Assembly: GCA_008973525.1 (NCBI GenBank)
Contig: WACJ01000501.1
Location: 620,001 to 684,000 of the forward strand
Origin: Stenopsyche tienmushanensis
Taxonomy: Eukaryota > Arthropoda > Insecta > Trichoptera > Stenopsychidae
DNA length: 64,000 nucleotides
Direction: 5' to 3'
Shown: piece by piece, positions 23,800 through 35,880 of the stretch
Numbering within the stretch: position 1 is the first letter of the stretch
Layout: the number at the start of each line of letters is the position of its first letter
Position numbers and translations under genes: made by a program
The notes under the pieces: model-generated
The model's input: the letters and a program-made list of their open reading frames with translations, nothing else
What the model was told of the DNA's origin: nothing
Databases searched by the model: none

Positions 23800-24400
23800 A
23801 AATTTAGCAACGATAGCAGTCCTGCCTGAGGGCGGACGCAGTGCGCGTCGCCCGAAAACGGTCACTCGTTTTTAACCAAAATTGTCGAACAAAACTATTA
23901 AATTGTTGTAAGATATTTTCGAAAAAAATGAAAAACGGCGGGGTCGAACGGGCGGAAGCGGGTTGGGGGCGCACACTTTAGCCGGCACGTACCGGACGCG
24001 CTGCAGTGCAGTGCGTCGACTGCTCGCTCATAGAAATTGGGTTACTGAATGATCGGCGGTTCGCTGGCTGCTGGCTGCCGGTGCGATCGTGTGTCGGAAA
24101 CTGGAACAGCGGCTTCCCCCACTAAGCCTCACACAAACTCCCCCTCCTCCCCCCACCCACCCAGAGGGTTTCCGCCTTTCCTCCTAACTGCACGCCTAAC
24201 TGGAACTCACTTGCACTTTCTGACACTCTTCGGGGGTAGATTTCCTCAGCTCGCTGCAACCAGATCCGGGAAACGATCGCGTTTCCGGGTTTATTTGAGT
24301 AGCGTTACATCGATCATATTCCAACAACATCGCGACGTCACTATCCGCCAAAGACGTTCAACTCTGAAGCGACGCTTCAACATCGACGAAATCATTCCAC
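23800..24400. promoter_or_regulatory. CpG island
   Basis: GC-rich segment with a 142-residue plus-strand frame (24049-24477), proline/threonine/serine-rich at first and then arginine-rich, not recognised. Pyrimidine-rich tract at 24135-24185. Candidate promoter or 5' untranslated region. Confidence 0.35.
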
Positions 24401-24479
24401 AGCATTTTCCCTATTCGATTCCAAAATCTGACAAACTATATCATCGGGCTCGACAACGCAGACAAACTTATCATTAGAT

Positions 24480-25900
24480 TTGCACTAAAAACATGTTAAG
24501 CTTTCGAAGAAAATCGTATAGAATGCAACCTTCCAATATGAAGATTAGCGTATAGCTGCAAGAATTTCGCATTATAATACGAGAAAAATAAACTGGTAAC
24601 AAGCCAGCAGATTGCTAATAAATCAAAAGGGCGCCCAACGTACAAGTGTTCCCGGAAGATCCGCACCGTTATGAATTACATGTTAATTAGGCCAATTAAA
24701 AATACCTGAATACGAGCGAGAATAGTAGCCGCATTCCTTGATGTAAACAACCCCTTTGAACTATTTGTAACATGAATACTTCGCTTCCCGAGGGCTCTAT
24801 ATAAAATAGGATATTTTAAGTGTAAATTTGTATACGAGCAGGGATGATACTTAATAGCTATAACATCATGGCAGATTTGTTATGGATGTTTTCAAAATCT
24901 GATAACCTGAGTTAAAATATGCATATTTTTAACGTCCATAAAATTCTTGAATTCCCAGAAATATACATTCACTCATTCATTATTTATTTAAAAAACATCG
25001 GATATAAGAGGGTTGATTTGCTTTATTTTGAAAATGGCAGGAGCGAACTTAGACGGTATTTCTCGCATTGACGCCATTATATTTTAACACAGTTTATAAT
25101 ATTTTTCGATGATGATCATATTATCGATTGTCTTTCAGGTCTCTGCCATTGATTATGATGATGGTGGTATAAAATATTGACTTTCTCGGATGTCACCGGG
25201 TTATTTGGCTAACATCCGCGGTGCAAAGGTCGGTCGCATATACTTCCGAGTGTCGATAGTTCTTCGTATTCTATAGATCCATAGTGAATTTGCCTGTGCA
25301 AAAATTAAACGTTCATGTCAATTGAAGTGCAAAAAAACACTTTGAGTAGAGAGCGATTTTAAGAAGTGGGTTCTTTTATCTGGAAAATTTGACTTTCTGA
25401 TTTTTTACTCCGATTGTGGATTTTTGTCGAGATCAATATAGATAATAAAAGCTACACAGGCTTTTAAACAAAGTAAGAAAATGCTCATAAGTTAATGCGA
25501 AATGTGAGTTCATCGATTAAAGATGCAGATTTGTTGCATTGACATTTTCGATTTAAGAATTTAAAGCAATTGTAATTGTAGACTTTATTTTCAGGCAGTA
25601 TTTTTGACGTATTTCCGAGCTATTGTTCCTTAAAGAAACTCTGGAAAACCAAGTTTTAAATGTGCTATTTATAGCTGAGGGTGGTTTTTCAGAGTTCGCT
25701 ATTGAAATAAATCTTTCATGCAACAACAATACTTTTAAATTGTCGTTCTGTAGAGACGGCCGCACCAGTAGGGATCTAGGAGGGGGTGATGTAATGACAT
25801 AATTAAATTAACGTCCATCCGATCCTATTCTCCCTCCCCCCTTGAATACGTTTATCGTTTATTCAAATCCGCGCTGTACGTAGGCAAAGTCGAGGAAAAG
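24480..25900. other. Unassigned AT-rich stretch
   Basis: No gene recognised. A TATA-box-like CTATATAAAATAGG lies at 24797-24810, with no supporting coding sequence. Confidence 0.4.
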
Positions 25901-25904
25901 AAAT

Positions 25905-26400
25905 GTTTTCGTTCCATATGCTAGGGTGCAAAAAGGGGCGTCGTGCTCGTTTCCAGGATCCCGCAGGATGGCCGGATCGGGGCCCGTGACCTTCGGATCG
26001 GGTGCGCTCCTGGCGGTGCGTCAGGATGGCGGGGCGCAGGAGGGGAGTATCGAGGTCGGGTCATCGGAAGGCATTGCCCCGGCCCTCGGAGTCGGGGAGG
26101 TTCTCCCGTGTTCCTATCGACCGGGGGGCTCGAGGGTGCACCACCGACCCACTTTCCAGCGGTGTTAATGACCGCCAAACCGACCGATCCTGGGACACGT
26201 GTCTCTTCCCTTCTTCCTTCAAGATCACCGGGGGACACGCGCAACGGTGCCCGAGTTGCTACCTGAGGAACGATCATACCCTACTGGACTAGGAATCGGG
26301 TTGTCCGTTTGACATTTTCCAGATTCAACCGAAGGACAAAGGATTATCGCGTTTCGCGCGGTGCATTTGTGGGGTGGGAAATGCATTTGTAGGGTGATCG
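25905..26400. promoter_or_regulatory. CpG island
   Basis: Among the most GC-rich blocks of the window. Overlapping frames of 80-118 residues exist on both strands; none is recognisable. Sharp borders with AT-rich DNA on both sides suggest an unmethylated promoter or exon-type segment. Confidence 0.35.
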
Positions 26401-28335
26401 AACCCGTTTAAAATCGATGAAACAACAAAGAACGAGATGGCCACTGCGTATATTTTATTGACGATATCAAGGTTTCGCTCCACAAAGAAGCAAAACATTC
26501 TTTTTCCATTTTAACAAGAAAATGAGGAAATGGAACACTCGGCGAAAGACTCTGGCAATCCACATCAGAGGCAATAAAACGACAAAAACAACCTTAATAA
26601 AACTGGACATTTTAGTATCAAGATTATGTCTTATAATAGCACTCCTTCATATTTCATATTTTTTTATTAATTAAAGACTTTTTTAGAAAGAAGAATTTTT
26701 TTACACTGTGGCAAATCTTAGTGCATGTTTTAATCCTCATAAGAATTTAATAATAATTTATTTTTCATAATAAATCAACCCTGAAATTGATAAAGATAAA
26801 AATATTTAAATAAAATAACTCATCATCGCAATCATTATAAAGCAGACATGTCTCATATAATTACCTCCATCTTTTTCAAGAAGACGTTAAGGGCAATTTT
26901 CTCAAGAATATATAGTTTTACTGCTTAATAATTTTATCTAAAATTAATCAATATATATATGGGTTAATGATCAATACGCATTCCTTGTAAATGTGAGTTT
27001 TCGTAAGTAATTGCGCTAATTGAAACGTGTCAAAACAATAAAACAGATGGTAAATGGTTATGTTTGAGACATCAATTTGAATAAATAATAATATTGTATT
27101 AGAAACAGAAGCACGACATTGAAAATAAAGCGCAGTAGTGCGCTCGTTAAAGGGTTAGTGATATTCGATTGATATATTAGATGACATTTGGGTGAATTTA
27201 TTTTATCATCAAATCTTAAAAATATATATTTTAAACCAATAACGATGCTCGATAAATTAGCACTAATCGCGAAGAAGCGATTATTAGCCGTCCCGCCTAA
27301 AGTGTGTTAAGACAGGCATTGCATGTAATGTCAACAATGTTACAATTTAGCTCTCATTGCCTACTTTTGCGCCTGGCTATGATTTATAGCGCTGGTTTAA
27401 TAAAGATATGTTCCGATTGAAATATAATTCAATACATTGAATCCAGTGGATTAATTCGTTTTTTTAAACCAGTCAATTTATCAGAAATATGATCTATTTT
27501 GGTTCGTAGTGATGTCGGCATTTTCGCGCAAAAGGACGATTTTTGTTCGTCTTGGGACGTCGATTCTTCGGCATTCTCGGTTGAGACCTGTTCGGGTACG
27601 CCCGTGTCAAGGATAAGGTATCGGTGTCCATAATTATGGACGAGATACGATCATTGTCCTATACAAGGTTAATTGCATAACGTGTTGACGACTACAATAA
27701 GTTAAATGATGAACATACACACAGTCTCACTACAACGAGCGACACAAAAGCCCACACAAATATTGCCTGTGTCATTTTTTAACACATACGAGAACGCAGC
27801 TACGCACACGCATCGCAATGGCAGCCCGAGCTCGTCCTCGACCTTCTTTTCCAAATGTGTTTCCAACTTATTAGCTGACTGCTGACAAACACCATTCGCC
27901 TCAGAACAGCAAAGGCGCCTTCGTTAGCGACATATTTCCTAAAAATCTACCAACGCCTAAAATACTGACGAAAGAAGGACCACAACGCCGTCAATTAGAT
28001 TTAGCTTGACATGGAAGAAAGTATTCTTGAAGATTTACTCAGGTCATAAAATGTCATTCATAAACCAGTTTTATCCGTTGTTTGCTTGAACCCTTTGACT
28101 TCTACGGTATATTTTATTAAACGGAAGTTGGTTTGCTATCCCTCTTTCCTGTTTGATTGCACTAACTTATAAGCAAGATGGACTACAAAAGTTAAACACC
28201 GATACCCTGACGCACAGAAATTACTCGTATTTGAGCATTTTGGAGTTATCAATAAACCACATAGTCTCATTAGTTTAGTTTCACAATCGACAATATATCG
28301 TATCTTAACACTCTAAAGCTTTAAAACTTAAATGC
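26401..28335. other. Unassigned AT-rich stretch
   Basis: No gene recognised. A modest GC rise at 27500-27640 carries no convincing open frame. Confidence 0.5.
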
Positions 28336-28870
28336 GCAGGGCCGTAACAACACGGTGGCAAAGGCCAGTTGCGCCCGTGGCGGGCGCAACGGGCAAAACA
28401 CAGAATAACGACTCAGTCGAGAATTGCACATGGTTTTTATTTTACTTGAGCATTCTACTTTACATTAATTAACATTCATTGACTTTGCCCGTTTTTATAA
28501 TATATGTAAAGTTGTATAATTTCTTTGTTATTATTTCGTAGCCATATAAGTCGGTTGGGAACGGCCGCGATCAAATATTGGTACGGGCGGTTTAGGGTTT
28601 CGCTTTTCAGATTTTTCCGATCTCGGAGTGTCCATGTGGAGATCCGTTCATGGAGATACATTATATTCTGTGGAGACATTCGGGCATAGAGTACGATTGC
28701 AAGGCGCTCAAACGCCGTGTCAATGATATGAAAAGCGGACCGGTTGGACACACAGATTTTATGACCATTACGTCCTCTTTTAGGACTTTTTTGTGACATT
28801 TTCGGAGATAAATGCGTACCCGGGATCTTCTATTATTTGTATGATCACGCAAGTTTCCCTCCCCCGGGGG
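28336..28870. repeat. hAT-like terminus and left arm of an inverted-repeat element
   Basis: It begins CAGGGCCGTAACAACACGGT and soon forms the hairpin TTGCGCCCGTGGCGGGCGCA, a style of end seen in hAT elements. Blocks inside it recur inverted at 29330-29800: TTTTTATTTTACTTGAGCAT (TTTTTATTTTACTCAACCAT in the other arm), the GTCCTCTTTTAGGACTTTTT block, and the GGTCCGCTTTTC-like block. A third copy of the inner blocks lies at 37150-37345. No transposase was identified in the arm. Confidence 0.55.
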
Positions 28871-29034
28871 ATAATTTATATAGTTGATTCGCACCAAATA
28901 AGGTCGCTAGCGAGACTGTTTTTCTTAATTTATTTCATCTAGTTTTAATTTACAATATATATGCATATATCTTAGCTAGTTTTTTTAGTTTTAAATTACA
29001 AAATCTAGCTAGATTCTCCTCCCGCCATATTCCT

Positions 29035-29125
29035 TTTTCTCAGGTGTGAAGTGATGGATTCATGTTTCATCCATGGTTATGAATTGATCCAAAAACTCGG
29101 CTTTACTGCTTTGAAACACCGTTAA
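29035..29125 (-). pseudogene. mariner transposase fragment (first-Asp block)
   Basis: Minus-strand frame EYLTVFQSSKAEFLDQFITM, then DET, a stop, IHHFTPE. It matches the mariner block around the first catalytic Asp (RFVTVDETWIHHYTPE); the Trp codon has become a stop. It is closely similar to the plus-strand mariner relic near 36990-37100. It lies between two inverted hAT-like arms. Confidence 0.7.
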
Positions 29126-29138
29126 ATACTCCACTGAA

Positions 29139-29210
29139 ACAAGAGCCGTAACAAGGGTATGAAGCACCCGTGGCAAGTATCTAGCTTCCGCCCCCTCCCC
29201 CTCGGAATTT
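29139..29210. repeat. Second hAT-like terminal sequence
   Basis: CAAGAGCCGTAACAAGGGTA followed by CACCCGTGGCAAG resembles the terminus at 28336 in the same orientation, then a CCGCCCCCTCCCCCTCGG tract. Probably the end of another copy of the same family. Confidence 0.4.
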
Positions 29211-29329
29211 AAATTTATTTTAAAGTTAACTAACACTATTATAAATTCAATATATTTAATTTACAAAGATAGTCCCAAAAGTATCCGACCTGACGTATAG
29301 ATGGCGGTTAATGTTGTAAAAAAATACTA

Positions 29330-29800
29330 TGACAGAAAGTGTTTAGACGCTACGTTTCTTCCGTGATCGTACAGATCATATAAAATACCGCAAAAAGTCC
29401 TAAAAGAGGACGGAGTGGTTTGTATGATCAAGTGGTCCGCTTTTCGGATCGCTGATATGATGAATGAGGGCCTCGCAATCGGATGCCATGCCGCCTGAAC
29501 ATGTCTACAGAACAATTACAAACTCTCATGAAACGAAGTTGTCGGACTTGACTGATCGGGTGGGTTGTTTAAATTTTACAATTGGTTAAAATATTATTGC
29601 CTTTATTTTATTACGGGATTATGCCCAGTATTTTAAACTGAGTCGGCCAATCGGTGTTGGTTCATCATGTAAAGTAGAATGGTTGAGTAAAATAAAAACC
29701 AAGTACAACTCTCAACCGGGTCGGTATTCTACGTTTTGCGCCCCAAGCTCATTTGGGCCCGTGGCGGGCTCCTGCTTCTCCTGTACCCATCTTGCGCACA
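29330..29800. repeat. Right inverted arm of the hAT-like element
   Basis: Contains, in opposite orientation to 28336-28870, the GTCCTAAAAGAGGACGG block (29398), the GGTCCGCTTTTCGGATCGCT block (29425), the CTCGCAATCGGATGCCATGC block, and the terminal AAAATAAAAACCAAGTACAA and GGGCCCGTGGCGGGC segments. Together the arms define an inverted structure of roughly 1.45 kb inserted next to mariner transposase sequence. Confidence 0.5.
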
Positions 29801-29990
29801 GCTTTCTCATGTCCAAATATTCAGTCAATATGCGATGTACAGCAATTTTTAAAGAACCTACCATGTCTGCTAGTTCACGCAATTTCAATGGATGATCATC
29901 CAATACCTTTTTGTGGATTTTTGTCACCATTTCTGGTGGTCAACTCATCGTCCACGTTTAAACTCTGCCATCCTCTATAATCGTATTTAA
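29712..29990 (-). pseudogene. mariner transposase N-terminal fragment
   Basis: Minus-strand frame from 29930: MVTKIHKKVLDDHPLKLREL, ADMVGSLKIAVHRILTEYLD, MRKLCARWV. This is the second helix-turn-helix of a mariner transposase (VHDMVLADRRLKVRE..VGIS..RVH.ILHEHL.MRKLSARWVP). After WV the similarity stops at the hAT-like arm (about 29790), so the gene is interrupted there. Confidence 0.75.
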
Positions 29991-29999
29991 TATATTGCA

Positions 30000-31070
30000 T
30001 TTATAATGGTTATATTTAACCTTTTTAAAATGATGAATGAATCGAATTCAAATATTATGGTCGATAAAAATACTTTTATGATCGTTCTATACGCATCGAC
30101 GGCGCGCCGTTTTACCGACGGTCGCTCAAACGTCAAACTCGATCAGCCGGCCATGTTTTGCCTGCGACTTTTCCGAAGGCATCTCTTCGCCGGTTTATCG
30201 AGCGTCGTGGACATTTCGGTGAATCGGACGAACAATCGAAGTGACAAGAATCCCAGCCACAAATTTCGGAATGCCAATGTCAAGAGCTCCGCAAACGACG
30301 CTCCTCGCGAACATGTACGTCGTCATGTTTTTAACGATTTCGGAAAGATTTGCCAAGACGAAATTGAAGTGTAAATATTTTGAAAGTAAGAAGGCGAACG
30401 CCGCGTCTCGTTCTGCGAGAGATGGCATATTTTTCAAAGCACTTTCCCTTCGCGGTTATGTCATGTAATGCAATTAAATTGGCGATTAATGCGCCATGCT
30501 GACGTTACAATAATGGCATCGTTTATTGCAGGATATCAACTAATCGAGTGTTATGCAAATTGCTCGCTCTTGTATTTATTGCCCTCTCGGCGACGCTTTT
30601 ACCTTGTAAAAATATTGAACCCGAGCGATTATCATTTGCTTTTGAACTCTTGCCAAAAACAGATTCAACAAGTCTCCTTCCGTAAATAGAACAGCGATGA
30701 AGCAATCCAAAAAGGATATTATGTTTATATTTGGGGGTCGATAATTGACCCATAACAATGTCAGAAGCTTTCTCACCTAGTCCATACATATCATTGTTAA
30801 AAATGCGGTTTTATTCAATGACAAAGCTCTAAATCTTTTTAGTCCTATGTCTAATCCGTTTAAGACATGGATTTTTCGATGTTCCGATTAATATGTTGAT
30901 ATTTACTATGAATATTAACCGTTTGAATGCCACATCGCACTTTTGGCGAATATTGTCCATATGCGCTAGCGTCAGATTTAACCCTTTGAAGAGTGAATTA
31001 ATTTCAAATTGACTCAAATATACATATACTTGTATGCCCACCACATATCTTCTACACAAATCCACTTTTC
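30000..31070. other. Unassigned stretch with a mildly CpG-rich centre (30090-30440)
   Basis: Open frames of 75-122 residues overlap on both strands at 30006-30468. None shows a domain I can name. The CpG rise may mark a regulatory segment or exon, but there is no decisive signal. Confidence 0.3.
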
Positions 31071-31077
31071 TCTTATG

Positions 31078-32110
31078 ACTGCGCAGCGTGAATAAAGCTT
31101 GTATATCAATGCATCAACCTTAACCTGTTAAGTGAAAAAGTTCCTTTTCAATAACGCTACATACAGTGGGCGCGCACATTTTCGTTAGGACGTATATATA
31201 CGTCTCGCCCACCTGGCGTGAGTTCATGTTATGAATTTTTTAACAATGCTTAGAATTTATAAAAAAAATCAACAAAACATATATTTTATTTATTTATTTA
31301 CATACATAAACATATAGAGAAGTTAACAAACACAAAACAATCAATAAAAGCATACAAAGAAAATGGAAACAGAGTTTAAAAAATTAAATATATCCAAACA
31401 TAAAAGTCAACTTCTGTGTGATATATTTTAAAACAGTTATTGACGTGTAGATTCTTTCCCTTTTTTTATAAGCTCGACAGTTTTTGACTTTAGTTCCCTT
31501 TTATTTGTTCTTTGAAAATGCCTTTCAACTAAGCATGAGGGTTTAGATGTAATGCTGTTTTTTGATGGCATAGGTTGGCTTTTTACTATCTTGTCTGAAC
31601 TGAGCATCAATACGTCTTTTTGTCCTTCCATTTTAAAATTATAAGTTTGCCTTTGAATCTTACCTTATGCTACTTGTCATCGTTTACTAAGTACACGTCC
31701 ACTTCTACACAATAACGAAGTGCAACCAATTTTCTACCTATCTTAAATTCACGTCAAAAAATGTATCGACAACTCACACATTCGTTAAACAACAAAAAAA
31801 GTCCCGCCTGCTTTAGGACTCAACATATATTTCGAGGACGTATATATACGTCCTAACCAATTTTTACGCAGTTTACGTTGGACGTATTTATACGTCCCGC
31901 CCACTTAACAGTTATTGGGCTCCATAATCGCGTTTCAAATAGAATCAGTTTTTGGTACCACGCTGAGTTTTAAGCATACTATTTATTTATATGATGCCTG
32001 ATGATTTTTAATCGAGTATATGATGAGACGCAAGACCCCCGTCTCTGTCTCCGATTCACTAATCTCCGCACTCGATATGCGAAAATGCTTAGAAATAGTC
32101 CAAACGCACA
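31078..32110 (-). repeat. Unnamed dispersed repeat, copy B (interrupted)
   Basis: Inverted relative to copy A at 20500-20850. Blocks matching copy A lie at 31078-31123 (CTGCGCAGCGTG, GTATATCAATG), 31932-31950 (GCGTTTCAAATAGAATC) and 32025-32085 (GTCTCTGTCTCCGATTCACT). The sequence between 31132 and 31904 is absent from copy A. Confidence 0.65.
31132..31904. mobile_element. 773-bp TTAA-flanked element, piggyBac-like non-autonomous
   Basis: Flanked by TTAA at 31128-31131 and 31905-31908, and present in one of two copies of the same host repeat (the other copy, 20.5 kb, lacks it). Near the ends are inverted motifs built on GGACGTATATATACGTC (about 31189-31207) and GGACGTATTTATACGTCCC (31879-31897), with GGGCG and CGCCCAC neighbours; another GGACGTATATATACGTCC is at 31837-31854. 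The extreme ends (GTGAAAAAG and GTGGGCGGG read inwards) match poorly. A 64-residue minus frame (31437-31631) is not recognised. TTAA specificity suggests piggyBac mobilisation. Confidence 0.65.
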
Positions 32111-32690
32111 GGTTAAAATCAGTAACTGGTCTTCAAATTTCACGAACGTGTACTTTTCAGCTACTTTTTACTGAAGAGTTGATAAAAAAAACCCTTTAAA
32201 TACGAGTCCTGAAGCGACAGTTATCTCAAGAAGGGGGGTACATTTCAAATAATCCCTGCCGTACCCTGTACCATTAACAGACATGAGGATATGATTTTTA
32301 GAATAAGATTTTTCTTGCGCAGAAGATCTATGAGCTTTATTAATCGTCTCATTATTTAGATTTCAGATCCAAATAATCAGACTAAACCAGCCACCACTTG
32401 ATTAATATAATTAATTGATATTGTTCAATTCACTAATCATTTGAAGCAGTGAGTGCCCATGAAAAAGCAACGACTCAATCCGATCATAATTTAGCTAACA
32501 CCATGAAAATAGACGTTATATAATCATGATCAATTATAACATGGTTATTTTTATGAATTTAATTACACATTTGTCATGTTATTGACGATTCCATAAGAGC
32601 CTCAGATAAACAAATGCCCAGACCTTCAGAAGGCAAACCCGCTGCTGGTATCAAAGATTATAATGTGGTTATAATGCAGCATTGATTGTT
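32111..32690. other. Unassigned AT-rich stretch
   Basis: No gene or repeat recognised. Confidence 0.5.
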
Positions 32691-32694
32691 ATTT

Positions 32695-33120
32695 AAATTT
32701 AAGTGCGCTTGGATGTCATGGTGGTTCGCCTCGCATTAACGGTGGTTATGAATAGTATTCGATGGGTTAACATGTGGAGTTGTGATAGTCGGTGCTTGCA
32801 GAAGACGATTCGGAGAGGTTGGGCGTATTGGCGCGAGATGACGAGATGACGAGATGAAGAGAGGAAGAGAGGAGAGCGAAGTGAGGTCCTTAACCCGGCC
32901 GCAAACTGGGACACTTTCTCTCGCAGCGGAGGCGGAGGCGGAGTGGGTGGAGAGCCCACAAGTCGAGACCTCGATAGCTTGAGAAGCGCTGAGAAGAAGG
33001 GGAGTCGAAGTGGGGGCCGCACCAAAGGTCAGCTGCTGCACCGCACCACTACAAACCGCACCGTTCTCCGCATACATAGTTGCAGAAGCTGAATCGAAGG
33101 TCACTCGCCAATCGGGACCA
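32695..33120. promoter_or_regulatory. CpG island with purine-rich tandem motifs
   Basis: GC-richer block with GATGACGAGATGACGAGATG and GAGAGGAAGAGAGGAG runs at 32836-32878. Minus-strand frames of 108 and 122 residues are low-complexity and unrecognised. Candidate promoter or 5' untranslated region. Confidence 0.3.
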
Positions 33121-34555
33121 TTCCCGGGATGAGGATACGCGGACCAATCTGGCTTTATGGCATGCCATATACTTTTATTCCTTTCGAACCGTACTTCTAG
33201 CTATCGTCTATTATTCATGCTGCATGACTAACACACATGATCACACAAGTAGCTAATTGAGCTACATTTACATCGTTCAATTTAGAAGAAAATATTTCTA
33301 CGTTGAATGAGTTCTCGAGATACGAAGATCATACAAAGATAATAGTTTGGACAAAGTAAGAAATATGGTTTTGAATACATTGTTCCGGCTGTGAAGAGTA
33401 AATCATATGGTTTGCAGAACTTGCAGAATTAGTTCGACTACCATATAAAGTCGCTCAAAAGAAAAAGCTGTTGTTACAAATCAGATCTTATCTGATAAAC
33501 TTCCGCCAATCTGTTTTTAAAACATAGAAATATTGAACAATAATGTTGTAGTTGGATCGAAAAGTGGATGTTGAAGTTGTTTGGGATGCCAAATTTTGTC
33601 AAAATATCACAAATGGGGCAATGGCATTCTACAAGACGTCAATGCTTCTCTCGAATCTTCTCAAATTGCTCGAATGCCCATCAAAACATGAAATTGGAGG
33701 AAGCAGAAGATTTGATCGACAGCTCGATTGCTCAAGAACTTGAGCAAGATGCACGCAACCAATTTTCAGAAAGCCAACTGGCGAACGTTGTGAAATCGCC
33801 GCTGCTAATTGTCGGGTTCTAAACACTGTTCAAGTTTAATTGTTAAGTGTTTCGAACCTTGTCCTTACCAATACAACAGAGCGCGATTACTGACCGATCG
33901 GGTTCTTCGACAGCCGATTTCCATAGCGTCTTCAAATATCATGAAGATCAGCTAGAGAATCGAAAATACAACTCCGATCCCGAAATTCCCCACACCCGCA
34001 AATCTGTCGATATATTCTTCCGATCGGAAGCTTGAGAGTCCCTGCCCGATCGAGAGTCCGGTCAATTTAATTCACCAGTGGATGCAACTTTTTCACTGTC
34101 ACTGTTTGGCCTAAAGTTGCATAACGCGATATTTCGCAATCGACATGCATCAAATTTTGTAAACAAGTATCATCATTCCTCTTTTCGGCATTCGCGACGC
34201 GTTCATCGCGTCTGCTAAATTTTGCGTCATATCAAATTATAACGAAATCGATAATGTTTGGTCGTTGGCCTCTGTGACTCAAATTCGTATCCCGACAATA
34301 AGCCTAATTCTTGTAAATCGCGCGCTTACCAAAGAGATGGATATCTATTCCGAAAAATGCCACATATCCTAATTTCGTAAATCGAGATTAAAGCTAATTT
34401 TAATAATTGAATTTTCAAGAAATGCCTTTCGTACAAATTTATTTCATGCATTGATATTATTGAAGATTTGCGTGCTTGGACAACATATATTAAATAAATC
34501 AATAACTACACGAAATTCAATATTTGTATATGAAAATCGACATTGGATAAAACTT
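33121..34555. other. Unassigned stretch with small open frames
   Basis: Plus-strand frames at 33568-33822 (84 residues) and 33847-34035 (62 residues) have mixed composition but no domain I can name and no convincing splice pairing. Nothing else recognised. Confidence 0.3.
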
Positions 34556-34561
34556 ATACAT

Positions 34562-35121
34562 ATTTTTCAATAGAGACGTTCTAAGTTTGTTAAATTATAG
34601 CGACCATATTGTTTAAATAACGTCTATCAAACATATTATAAATTATTTAATAGTATATGGCAAATTATCATAAGGTTGAATAATGCATGAAAATCATCAA
34701 ATTTAATTTTTGAAATCAATATTCCGTTTGAGAAATGCTTCGCCAAAAATTTCATCTTTGGTGTGGATTTTGATCTGTGCGGCAAAGTCGCCGTAATTGT
34801 GCGATTTAACGCCTTTAGACTTGTCCTTTTGAGATAATCTCACATTGCAGTTATGTACTGCAAATATTTGATGCCCTAAAAGTCAACATAATGAACGCCA
34901 ATCAGCAAATTCAGCCAGATTTATGCGACAGAGTCATCGAAAATTGAACCTCTCAAATACGTGCCGACAAGCAAAACTGCGGCAGATATTCGAACAATAT
35001 TATATTTCATATTTAATGCCATAAAATATGATTTTAAATAAAATCAAAATTAAGTAAATATCTTATATGGGACTTGTTTTATTTATATTTAAAGATCGAG
35101 CGTTCTTATTGAACGATCTTG
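34562..35121 (+). mobile_element. Tc3-like Tc1/mariner element, internally deleted, both ends present
   Basis: The left terminus near 34562-34590 (TTTTTCAATAGAGACGTTCT) and the right terminus at 35093-35120 (GATCGAGCGTTCTTATTGAA) are degenerate inverted repeats. The leader (ATAGTATATGGCAAATTATC) matches copies at 18.6 and 50.9 kb. About 560 bp remain of an expected ~1.3 kb. The transposase is reduced to a frameshifted third-Asp region (GCGATTTAACGCCTTTAGAC, PLD-type motif) and the C-terminal tail near 34940 that reads ENWTSQIRADKQNCGRYSN with frame changes. Non-functional. Confidence 0.75.
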
Positions 35122-35399
35122 TATATGTAAGAAAAACTGTTTATATATTTTCTAAATGTTTTTGATATTAGAACAAACTTATTTGTATATAGTTTATGTG
35201 GACAAAAATGCATCCTTTTTCTGACATGACATAAATACAGTAATTATTACGGACATCTTCAAGCAAATCCAATTGTTTTGCTGAAGCTTTTTATGTTCAT
35301 CAAGTTTGATGCTTTCCAATGTCAATCTAAAGCTAAATGCTGAAGCATTAGGATTTTGAATCAATAGTGTTCTTATCCAGCATCATTCTGCAATGTGAC

Positions 35400-35880
35400 A
35401 AGTATGAGCTACTAGATCGAGGCATATGGAGAACGCATGCAGTCGGAGTGTCACAGTGCGTGCAAATTGTCCGCTTAAAAGACTTGGTGAATAAGCGACG
35501 GTCGTTTCATAACCCAGGCGGTTTATTCGGTGTCGAAACAGTTGCTGACCGTGATCGTGTTTAACATTGCAAACTTTCACCGAACAAAATCGCCACGGTG
35601 ATTTGACGGGGGGATTGAACCCGGCGGCCATGACCATTGCTTCGGAGCGACGATGGAACGTGCTCGACCCGAAAGGGCCAAGTGGAACCACTCGGGAATG
35701 AGCTCCTCCGCAGCCTCTCGTCAACGGTGCGTGCAACTATTTGGGAAACCGCAAGCATTCTTCGACCCGGGAGAAATTTCGCATCAAATTTTTATGGGCC
35801 GAAAAATACGGGCGACTGGGATGTGAACGACTCGAACACCTCGTTTCAAATATTGAAACCCCGTTAGCTCAACACCACAA
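35400..35880. promoter_or_regulatory. CpG island
   Basis: CpG-rich block with overlapping frames on both strands (117 residues at 35383-35736 minus). No recognised product. The TGACGGGGGGATTGAACCCG segment at 35603 superficially recalls a tRNA T-arm but has no matching A-box or fold. Confidence 0.3.

Noticed and set aside
24049..24477. 142-residue plus-strand frame
   Set aside because: Low-complexity proline/serine start, then arginine-rich; no domain, and typical of a CpG-island artefact.
24791..24812. TATA box (CTATATAAAATAGG)
   Set aside because: No initiator, CpG island or coding sequence follows; AT-rich DNA yields such motifs by chance.
30195..30437. 80-residue minus frame with a hydrophobic stretch (FVAGILVTSIV), considered as a receptor fragment
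   Set aside because: A single hydrophobic segment with competing frames on the other strand; no family motif.
35590..35660. tRNA-like T-arm on the minus strand (GGGTTCAATCCCC)
   Set aside because: The stem does not close properly, and no A-box, anticodon arm or acceptor pairing could be built around it.
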